Part shown: positions 9,487 through 16,271 of the stretch, piece by piece
Position numbering within the stretch: the stretch's first letter is position 1
Layout of the letters: each line of letters begins with the position of its first letter
Origin: Kordia jejudonensis
GTDB lineage: Bacteria; Bacteroidota; Bacteroidia; Flavobacteriales; Flavobacteriaceae
Length of the DNA: 39,415 nucleotides
Direction of reading: 5' to 3'
Assembly: GCF_001005315.1 (NCBI RefSeq)
Contig: NZ_LBMG01000052.1
Location: 1 to 39,415 of the forward strand
Notes under the pieces: generated by a model
Told to the model about the DNA's origin: nothing
The model's database searches: none
Seen by the model: the letters and a program-made list of their open reading frames with translations, nothing else
Translations under genes and position numbers: made by a program

Positions 9487-9518
9487 TTGTGTAAACACAG
9501 CAAATCGTGCTATCTTTG
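9487..9518 (+). promoter_or_regulatory. hemF promoter (Bacteroidota type)
   Basis: TTG at 9487-9489, 21-bp spacer, then TATCTTTG at 9511-9518, a full match to TAnnTTTG. It lies 41 bp upstream of the hemF start codon, so hemF can be expressed independently of the GNAT/EI24 pair. Confidence 0.65.
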
Positions 9519-9559
9519 TATACCGAAAATTATAATACAAGTATTAAAAACTCAGACGT

Positions 9560-10465
9560 GTGAAAGACCTTTTTCTCAACTATATTCATCAATTACAAGA
9601 CACTATTACATCAAAAATCGAAGAAATTGATGGAAAAGCCAAGTTTCAAGAAGATTTGTGGAAACGTCCCGAAGGCGGCGGCGGACGCACACGTGTCATT
9701 GCAGATGGAAACTTATTTGAAAAAGGTGGCGTAAACATTTCTGCGGTTCATGGAGAATTGCCAGAAGCCTTGCGTAAAAACTTCAATGTAGAGCAAGGCG
9801 ATTTTTTCGCGTGCGGATTGAGCTTGGTCTTACATCCTAAAAATCCTTTCATTCCTACGGTACATGCCAATTGGCGTTATTTTGAAATGTATGACAAAAA
9901 AGGCAACGTCGTAACGCAATGGTTTGGTGGCGGACAAGATTTGACGCCATATTATCTGTTTGATGAAGATGCAACACATTTTCATACCATTTGTAAAAAA
10001 GCGTGTGACAAACACCATCCTGAATTTTATCCAAAACACAAAGAAACCTGCGACAACTATTTTTGGAATACACATAGAAACGAAGCGCGTGGCGTTGGCG
10101 GATTGTTTTTTGATTATCTAAAAAAGACTGACGAATTTTCTATGCAAGATCGATATAATTTTGTCACGGAAGTTGGAAACAGCTTTTTGGAAAGTTATGT
10201 ACCCATTGTGGAGCGCCGTAAACATATGGAATACACACAAGCGCATAAAGATTGGCAAGAAGTGCGTCGCGGTCGGTATGTAGAATTCAATTTGGTACAC
10301 GATAGAGGAACCTTATTCGGATTGAAAACCAATGGACGTATTGAAAGCATTCTCATGAGTTTACCGCCAACGGTACAATGGAAATACAATCATCATCCAG
10401 AAGCAGGAAGCGAAGAAGCAAAATTGATTGAAGTATTGAAACATCCGAAAGAATGGGTTTCTTAA
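9560..10465 (+). CDS. hemF: oxygen-dependent coproporphyrinogen III oxidase
   Basis: Oxidatively decarboxylates coproporphyrinogen III to protoporphyrinogen IX using molecular oxygen, so heme synthesis here is aerobic. It is 301 aa, normal for the family. Signature blocks are intact: PEGGGGRTRVI, the histidine-bearing LSLVLHPKNPF and VHANWRYFEMYD, WFGGGQDLTPYY, NEARGVGGLFFDY, and the late RRGRYVEFNLVHDRGT with the downstream LMSLPPTVQWKY. The start is a GTG at 9560 (MKDLFLNYIH), chosen because the family's N-terminal helix begins there and no upstream ATG fits. It has its own promoter. Confidence 0.97.
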   Translation: MKDLFLNYIHQLQDTITSKIEEIDGKAKFQEDLWKRPEGGGGRTRVIADGNLFEKGGVNISAVHGELPEALRKNFNVEQGDFFACGLSLVLHPKNPFIPTVHANWRYFEMYDKKGNVVTQWFGGGQDLTPYYLFDEDATHFHTICKKACDKHHPEFYPKHKETCDNYFWNTHRNEARGVGGLFFDYLKKTDEFSMQDRYNFVTEVGNSFLESYVPIVERRKHMEYTQAHKDWQEVRRGRYVEFNLVHDRGTLFGLKTNGRIESILMSLPPTVQWKYNHHPEAGSEEAKLIEVLKHPKEWVS

Positions 10466-10509
10466 AATTCATGCTATCATCAACTAAAGGAATTCATTAT
10501 TTTTAATTC

Positions 10510-10941
10510 ATGGAACACTACCGAAAATTAGAGCGCATGTATTTATCTGCAAATATGAATACGCAGATATATGACACTACAAAAATTACCATTGCTGATG
10601 AAACTGCGATCATTTCCATGACTATTGATCCGAAGTATTTTCATGCGCTTGGCGCGATTCATGGTTCGGTATATTTTAAGCTTTTGGACGATGCTGCTTT
10701 CTTTGCAGTAAATTCCATTGTAAAAGATGCTTTTGTACTCACGACTTCCTTCAATATCAACATTACACGACCTGTCAGTAGCGGAAAAATTACAGCAACA
10801 GGAAAGCTTAAATTCAAATCGAGAAACTTGTTCGTAGCTGAAAGTAGTTTGTTTGATGAAAAAGGGAGAGAAATTGCGTTTGGCATTGGAAATTTTGCTA
10901 AAAGTAAAATTCCGCTTACGGAAGAAATTGGGTATCAATAA
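10510..10941 (+). CDS. PaaI-type hotdog thioesterase
   Basis: A 143-aa single hotdog-fold domain of the PaaI/4HBT group, which hydrolyse acyl- or aryl-CoA thioesters in the cytosol. The central helix signature is clear: HALGAIHGSVYFKLLDDAAF, with the His51-Gly52 pair and Asp60/Asp61 in the positions used by PaaI-like enzymes, then the strand TTSFNINITRPV that lines the substrate groove. It starts 44 bp after hemF in the same orientation and may share its transcript. The natural substrate is unknown. Confidence 0.87.
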   Translation: MEHYRKLERMYLSANMNTQIYDTTKITIADETAIISMTIDPKYFHALGAIHGSVYFKLLDDAAFFAVNSIVKDAFVLTTSFNINITRPVSSGKITATGKLKFKSRNLFVAESSLFDEKGREIAFGIGNFAKSKIPLTEEIGYQ

Positions 10942-11013
10942 GATTATGAATTAGCGTAAATTAAAAATCGATTATTTTCCAACCATTTCATTCACGGTCG
11001 TTTTTTACCGATT

Positions 11014-11108
11014 ACCATTCACTCAATAGTGAAGTCATACCAATTTGATTATAAAATGTGACTTTAGAGACGAAGTTGCTTTGGTATCATAGGACGTAAT
11101 GAATGGTT
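11014..11108. repeat. imperfect long inverted repeat
   Basis: In the 305-bp non-coding gap between the thioesterase and the secreted hydrolase, two arms of about 28-30 bp (11014-11043 and 11081-11108) are imperfectly inverted. Both read ACCATTCA at the outer end and ATACCAA at the inner end. It could fold as a long hairpin or be a remnant of a small non-autonomous mobile element. The rest of the gap holds only the terminator at 11191. Confidence 0.45.
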
Positions 11109-11190
11109 TACTACGGAAAGTATTCACAATAAACTAGGATGGCAAATGAACGAGTTTATATGTTGCATTTTATAGTTTAATGGGAAAAAT

Positions 11191-11231
11191 AACAGAAGAC
11201 AACTAAACAGATTATCTCGTTATCTTCTGTT
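11191..11231 (-). terminator. probable terminator of the secreted hydrolase gene
   Basis: Stem AACAGAAGA (11191-11199) with TCTTCTGTT (11223-11231). Read on the minus strand, a T-rich run (ttattttt) follows. The 23-nt loop is long. It lies 15 bp beyond the stop of the minus-strand gene. Confidence 0.55.
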
Positions 11232-11246
11232 ATGCGGAATAATATC

Positions 11247-14200
11247 TTATTTAACAATAATTTGATGATGTTCAATAAAATTCTTACAATCTACTTTCAG
11301 TATATACACACCTGTTGCTAAACCTCTTGTGTCAAATGTTGCAGCGTTATTTGTTATTTTCACGGTTCTTTTAAGACCGCCATATATGTCATATAACTGA
11401 CCGTTTATAGCTTCATTGCGTATAGATTTATTATTTTCCATTGCAATCAATTCAATATGTACAATTCCGTTAGTAGGATTTGGATACACTGTAAACATTC
11501 TTGGAAAAAATTGATCTGGAAGCGCTTCATTTACATAAAATGTCTTATTCGCAGGAAAAAAACCGCATGTATTTGCAACTCTCGCTTGTATGGTATAATA
11601 ACCTTCTGGCGTATTACTAGCTGCAACTATACTGGTTGTTGCTCCGTTTGCAGCGTTTAGAAACGTAAAATATTGATTTGCATTTGGAAAATCGTTGCTA
11701 AACACGACCCAATCAATGGTAGTAAATGCTGTTAAATTACTTGTATCTACTGAAAACGTTGCTGAATCTGTTGGACTCGGGTTGATATCAGTATCTCCAG
11801 TAACGGATGCAAAACCTGTAGGACGCCCAAAATGTACGTCTTTGGTAAGTATTGCATTTCCACATCGTTCCGATGCTACAGCGGCTGTAATCACTACACT
11901 TCCGTTAAAACCAGGAGTTATATTTACGGTAACATCTGTATTGTTGTTAATTACAATAGTTCCTGCATTTGCTGGATTTAATGTCCATGTAGTTGTTGTA
12001 GTAGCATTTCCTACTGAAAAATTAGCTGATGCACAAAGTAAGCTAGGACCAGAAATTGCATCTGGATCGCAAATAAAAGAACAGTCAAAAACATCTTGAT
12101 CATTAGGATCTGCATTGAGTTCGGTAGCCAGCCAATTTCCGTTTCGAGCGTTGAATGATATATGTTGTTCATTTATACTACCATTTTCAAATGCCGTAAT
12201 AAAATTATCAAAAGGAATGGCTTTTGTCCCTGTTGGTGGATTTGCCGCTGTATATACTTCAAAATAATCTGCATTATTAAGTATAGTAGTACCACTTCCT
12301 ACATCTAAAGAGGTTGGTGTTGGAATAAAATCAAATCCATCAACAATAGCAATGTTAATACCATAACTACCAAACCATGCACTAACGGACGAATTTTGTG
12401 TATCAATAAGATCTAACAAATATTGCCCACCAGGATAATAATCAAAAGGTAAAACTCCTGTTGGATTGTTATAACTTCTATCCGTAATCGTGGTATTGAT
12501 ATCTAAAACCCACAAAAGCTTTTTGGTAAATACAATTTTTCCTTTATATATCTGAGCGGTTTGTCCAACGTCGGGCAATGCATTCACACCAAAATCCAAA
12601 TTAAAACTACTATTTCCAGGCAATATACCAAGTAATAATCCAGGTTCATCCAGAAGAATTGCCGAACCTATAAATCCTATGTCACCTAATGGACTTAACA
12701 ACTCCGAAAGAAAGTCCGTTAATATACTTGTGTTTCCATCACCATCTATAGAAAATAAGGCATCCGTTGGACTAAAAGGTTGCGGATTTGCACAATGACT
12801 TCCATTACTTATCGCAATATTTCGAGTCAATTGCGGATAGCCGTCATTTGAATTTAAGCCTCTTAATTCAGTGAAAAAATTAGTGTGTAGTGTATTGGTT
12901 ACTGAAAAATTACTAGCTACAGTATTAATTAATAGTTGTTGCGTACCAGGCGCATCAATAAGTGCTTGGATATCTTCTATTGAAGTTGGGGATGTATCAT
13001 CAGGATTTATATTGATATCGCCCAAAGGCGTACTTACAAACTGATCAACCAAGTGGCGAGCAAAATACAAAACTCCTAATGGTATATTGGCACCTTGGTG
13101 CGGCGCATCGTGGCTTATGTATAAACTTGTATCATGTACTAGGTTGCGTTCTTCCATATCGGTTAGTGCGTACCGAGCAATAACGCCACCCATACTTTGC
13201 CCCAATACTACATTGGGCGTATTGCCTACTTTTTCGCTGTTTACCCAAGCAATTATATCTTCTAACAACAAAGCGTTGCGTTGCAAGTGGTCTTTGCCAT
13301 TGCCCCAATTGACGTAAATAATATCGTAGTCTTGTAGTTCGTCTGCTAAGTTTCCTGTGAAAAACAAAGCATCCCTAATAAAACCTTCGTACTCATTATC
13401 TCCTAAGCCATTTTCTGTACCTAACAAACCACTGTCAAAGCCTTCGGCAACAATTAGCGGTCTACGAATAGTGCAATCATCGTTTGCATAGTCAATTTCC
13501 AAGGTAGCAGTATTACGTTGTCCCAAATATGTCTGTGTTCCCACAAATTCTACTTCGTCAATGCCTAAAGCATTGATAGCGCAGGGTTCATCAATTGTTC
13601 TTTCCGCTAAATTTGGTGTTGATGTCCTTCCTGCAACTTCTATATGTATTTTACTGTGTGCATACAATACTTGGTTGTTGGTCAGTGTTAGCTTATAGTT
13701 CCACTCATACAAACCAGCTTGCGCGTATGAGATTGTTTTGTACTGCCCAAACGTCATATTTTGATATCCATTGCCATCGCCAAAATCAACTGCAATATTT
13801 TGTACAGTACTGGCTTGGTTGGTATACCACAAACTTGCTGGTAAGGTTGCAGTCAGCGTTAATTTTTTATATTTTAATATGGGTGCTGCCATGGCAAAGA
13901 CTTGCTTTTCTTCATACGGATTACGCCAAGTTCCTTTAAAGAATTTATCATAATATCTACCGTTGCTTACAGTCAATGAATTTGGATACGCATCCGCTTT
14001 TAGTTTACTATATGTGTAATACAATCCACTGAGGGCAATAGTATCGCGCTTTCGCAGATGGTCCCAATTGGTTTTGAAAGTTGTTGGGTGTACCAAATCG
14101 GGAACATTTGTTTGTACCCGAGCCATCAATAAAGTATTGTATATGGCAGTATAGGTGCCACGATGTACAATATTATCTGAAGTTATGGTGCCATCATAGG

Positions 14201-14393
14201 CAGCGAGTTCTGCAAACTCCATGGCGTAGTCAATTAGTAAATGGTGTGGCACTCGGTTTTTATCAATCCCGGCAAAGACTTGATTGATACGCGCAGCATA
14301 TTCAGTATGAATAGTTTGCGCAGTACTAGTTGTAAAAACTGACAGACAAAAGAGTACAAGACAGCTTTTGACATAAAGTAAATAAGATTTCAT
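11247..14393 (-). CDS. large secreted alpha/beta hydrolase (lipase/esterase-like) with T9SS type A sorting domain
   Basis: A 1048-aa exported protein. Residues 1-25 are a signal peptide ending TTSTA. Residues about 195-255 look like a PKD-type beta domain (DFGDGNGY). From about 310 comes an alpha/beta-hydrolase core: RPLIVAEGFDSG, DIIYVNWGNG, and the nucleophile elbow VVLGQSMGGVIARYAL with Ser400, followed by LYISHDAPHQGANIPLG. The His-Pro-His-type DAPHQG and the elbow resemble PGAP1/DUF676-type lipases. Further Ig/PKD-like modules occupy about 790-960. The last 80 residues hold a T9SS sorting domain (FTVYPNPTNGIVHIE, LATGVYILKVDCKNF). It is probably a surface or extracellular esterase; the substrate is not readable. 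The three lipoprotein genes upstream face the same way, 90 bp apart. Confidence 0.83.
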   Translation of the reverse strand: MKSYLLYVKSCLVLFCLSVFTTSTAQTIHTEYAARINQVFAGIDKNRVPHHLLIDYAMEFAELAAYDGTITSDNIVHRGTYTAIYNTLLMARVQTNVPDLVHPTTFKTNWDHLRKRDTIALSGLYYTYSKLKADAYPNSLTVSNGRYYDKFFKGTWRNPYEEKQVFAMAAPILKYKKLTLTATLPASLWYTNQASTVQNIAVDFGDGNGYQNMTFGQYKTISYAQAGLYEWNYKLTLTNNQVLYAHSKIHIEVAGRTSTPNLAERTIDEPCAINALGIDEVEFVGTQTYLGQRNTATLEIDYANDDCTIRRPLIVAEGFDSGLLGTENGLGDNEYEGFIRDALFFTGNLADELQDYDIIYVNWGNGKDHLQRNALLLEDIIAWVNSEKVGNTPNVVLGQSMGGVIARYALTDMEERNLVHDTSLYISHDAPHQGANIPLGVLYFARHLVDQFVSTPLGDININPDDTSPTSIEDIQALIDAPGTQQLLINTVASNFSVTNTLHTNFFTELRGLNSNDGYPQLTRNIAISNGSHCANPQPFSPTDALFSIDGDGNTSILTDFLSELLSPLGDIGFIGSAILLDEPGLLLGILPGNSSFNLDFGVNALPDVGQTAQIYKGKIVFTKKLLWVLDINTTITDRSYNNPTGVLPFDYYPGGQYLLDLIDTQNSSVSAWFGSYGINIAIVDGFDFIPTPTSLDVGSGTTILNNADYFEVYTAANPPTGTKAIPFDNFITAFENGSINEQHISFNARNGNWLATELNADPNDQDVFDCSFICDPDAISGPSLLCASANFSVGNATTTTTWTLNPANAGTIVINNNTDVTVNITPGFNGSVVITAAVASERCGNAILTKDVHFGRPTGFASVTGDTDINPSPTDSATFSVDTSNLTAFTTIDWVVFSNDFPNANQYFTFLNAANGATTSIVAASNTPEGYYTIQARVANTCGFFPANKTFYVNEALPDQFFPRMFTVYPNPTNGIVHIELIAMENNKSIRNEAINGQLYDIYGGLKRTVKITNNAATFDTRGLATGVYILKVDCKNFIEHHQIIVK

Positions 14394-14447
14394 AAATTTG
14401 ATTCCTTTTTTAAGTTAAACATGAATTAATTTTTGTGTTTGATGTAT

Positions 14448-14479
14448 GCCGTACTGTTGGCGCAGTACGGCTTTTTTTT
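14448..14479 (+). terminator. hairpin plus T8, oriented against the local genes
   Basis: Perfect 9-bp stem GCCGTACTG/CAGTACGGC (14448-14456, 14463-14471), 6-nt loop, followed by eight T on the plus strand. It is a textbook terminator for plus-strand transcription, but both flanking genes are on the minus strand; on that strand no T-run follows the stem. It may block antisense transcription. Confidence 0.6.
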
Positions 14480-14483
14480 ATGA

Positions 14484-15023
14484 CTATTGTGTGTATTGCA
14501 TATCAAAGCGACCTTCCCGAATTTCACGAATTTCTCCAGAAATAGGATCTTCAACATCAAACCAAAATGTACCTGATACAATTTGATTGGTTTCGTCTAA
14601 TTTTGTAATGTGTAATTCGCCAGTAAAGGTAGTTGACGTATAACTAAATACTCCTCCAAATGCAAATGCTCCAGATACATTTGGAGGCGTGTTTTCAGTT
14701 AATATATACGTTTGATTTTCAAAAATTTGAAAATTATTGGTCCCTATGCCGATTAATAATCCAATATTATTATTATCTCGTTTATTCCCTTGTAGTGCAA
14801 AATAATAACCGCCATCTACAAATTGGTAAACGCAATCTAGTGGGTTAGTGCCACCGCCTGGCAAAAAAACTTCGCCATCTAATAAGCAACCAAAGGTATT
14901 TTCGCCTGTTTGGGTAGCCGCAGGAAGTTGATCCACAGGATTTGTTGGATGATCGTCATCATTATTACAGCTTGCAAAAAGCAGCATGACTAGTATAATG
15001 TTAAAAAATGTGAGTGTCTTCAT
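14484..15023 (-). CDS. paralogous lipoprotein, copy A
   Basis: A 179-aa lipoprotein. The start is the ATG at 15023 (MKTLTFFNIILV). A longer frame opens at 15158 but would overlap copy B and push the signal peptide to the interior. The lipobox is LLFASC with Cys18-19 region followed by an acidic NNDDDHP stretch, as in Bacteroidota surface-exported lipoproteins. The mature part begins with GENTFGCLLDGEVFLPGG, then a segment related to copies B and C only in pattern, and ends in GTFWFDVEDPISGEI. The wording NTFGC.L.G.VF.P resembles the flavobacterial DUF6252-like lipoproteins (from memory). Function unknown. It is third in a tandem of three on the minus strand. Confidence 0.82.
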   Translation of the reverse strand: MKTLTFFNIILVMLLFASCNNDDDHPTNPVDQLPAATQTGENTFGCLLDGEVFLPGGGTNPLDCVYQFVDGGYYFALQGNKRDNNNIGLLIGIGTNNFQIFENQTYILTENTPPNVSGAFAFGGVFSYTSTTFTGELHITKLDETNQIVSGTFWFDVEDPISGEIREIREGRFDMQYTQ

Positions 15024-15045
15024 AATATATGTGTATTTATTTTTA

Positions 15046-15585
15046 TTAAAGTGTGTATTGCATATCGAAGCGACCTTCCCGAATTTCGCGGATTTCTCCA
15101 GAAATAGGATCTTCCACATCAAACCAAAATGTACCTGATACAATTTGATTGGTTTCATCTAATTTGGTAATTTCTAATTCGCCTGTATAGATTTGTGTTG
15201 TATAATTGAAAATGGAATTAAAGGAATATCTGGCGGTGACATTTCCATCCTGATTTTCCAACAACTGAAAAATCTCCCCTTCAATTAATTGAGAATTTAT
15301 TGTACCGATAGATATATTTATTAAATTATTATTACTATCACGTTTATTCCCTTGTAGCGCAAAATAATAACCTCCATCTACAAATTGGTAAACGCAATCT
15401 AGTGGGTTGGTGCCACCGCTTGGTAAAAAAACTTCGCCGTCTAATAAGCAGCCAAAGGTATTTTCGCCTGTTTGGGTAGCGGCAGGAAGTTGGTCAACAG
15501 GATTTGTTGGGTGATCGTCATCATTGTTACAGCTTGTAAGCATGAGTATAATTAGTACTATTTTAAAAATTTTGAGTTTTTTCAA
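15046..15585 (-). CDS. paralogous lipoprotein, copy B
   Basis: A 179-aa lipoprotein with signal MKKLKIFKIVLIILMLTSC and the same NNDDDHPTNPVDQLPAATQ linker as its neighbours. Residues up to about 85 and from about 140 to the end are almost identical to copies A and C, while the middle (NLINISIGTINSQLIEGEIF onward) is clearly different. It is separated from copy A by 22 bp and from copy C by 18 bp, so the three are very likely one transcript. No known catalytic motif is visible. The paired cysteines in FGCLLDG and PLDCVYQF may form a disulfide outside the cytoplasm. Confidence 0.82.
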   Translation of the reverse strand: MKKLKIFKIVLIILMLTSCNNDDDHPTNPVDQLPAATQTGENTFGCLLDGEVFLPSGGTNPLDCVYQFVDGGYYFALQGNKRDSNNNLINISIGTINSQLIEGEIFQLLENQDGNVTARYSFNSIFNYTTQIYTGELEITKLDETNQIVSGTFWFDVEDPISGEIREIREGRFDMQYTL

Positions 15586-15603
15586 AGCGTTTGTATCTAT
15601 TTA

Positions 15604-16140
15604 TTATTGTGTGTATTGCATATCAAAGCGACCTTCACGAATTTCGTGTACAACGCCATTGCTATCTTCTACATCAAACCAAAACGTACCCGATACAATT
15701 TGGTTGATTTCGTCTAATTTGGTGATTCGCAATTCGCCTGTATAGATAGCTGATGTATAACTGAACATTCCACCTAATGCATATACTCCAGAAACACTAG
15801 GCGAAATATTTTCAGATAGTATATATAGTTGATTTTCAAAAATTTGAAAATCTCTTGTGGCTAAACCAATTAAAACTAGATTATTATTAGAATTTCTTCT
15901 ATTCCCTTGTAAAGCAAAATAATAACCGCCATCTACAAATTGGTAAACACAATCTAGTGGGTTGGTGCCACCGCTTGGCAAAAAAACTTCGCCGTCTAAT
16001 AAGCAACCAAAGGTATTTTCGCCTGTTTGGGTAGCCGCAGGAAGTTGGTCCACAGGATTTATTGGATGATCGTCATCATTGTTACAGCTTGCAAGCATGA
16101 GCATGACGAGTACTATTTTAAAAATTTTGAGTTTTTTCAA
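15604..16140 (-). CDS. paralogous lipoprotein, copy C
   Basis: A 178-aa lipoprotein and the first gene of the tandem trio in transcription order. The signal peptide and lipobox (LMLASC) are followed by NNDDDHPINPVDQLPAATQ. The middle variable part (LATRDFQIFENQLYILSEN) is closer to copy A than to copy B. Its C-terminus differs from the other two in having DSNGVVHEIREG in place of DPISGEIREIREG. The 131 bp upstream to the helicase stop is AT-rich, and I could not pick out a full -7/-33 promoter there. Function unknown; surface exposure is inferred from the acidic residues after the lipid Cys. Confidence 0.82.
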   Translation of the reverse strand: MKKLKIFKIVLVMLMLASCNNDDDHPINPVDQLPAATQTGENTFGCLLDGEVFLPSGGTNPLDCVYQFVDGGYYFALQGNRRNSNNNLVLIGLATRDFQIFENQLYILSENISPSVSGVYALGGMFSYTSAIYTGELRITKLDEINQIVSGTFWFDVEDSNGVVHEIREGRFDMQYTQ

Positions 16141-16271
16141 AGCGTAGTATTCATAAATAAATGACTTCTATATAGTTGTAAGAGTCAATTTAGACCACAA
16201 TATATTAAGTAAGAAATATACAGATATTTTTGTAAGTAAGATACGTGAATTTTATTTTTAACTAAAATTTA

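Noticed and set aside
9830-10389. Several minus-strand ORFs in hemF
   Set aside because: Antisense frames over a fully conserved enzyme, mutually overlapping and without domains.
15024-15158. N-terminal extension of lipoprotein copy A to a start at 15158
   Set aside because: It overlaps the end of copy B in another frame, pushes the lipobox signal peptide inside, and the paralogues are 178-179 aa, matching a start at 15023.
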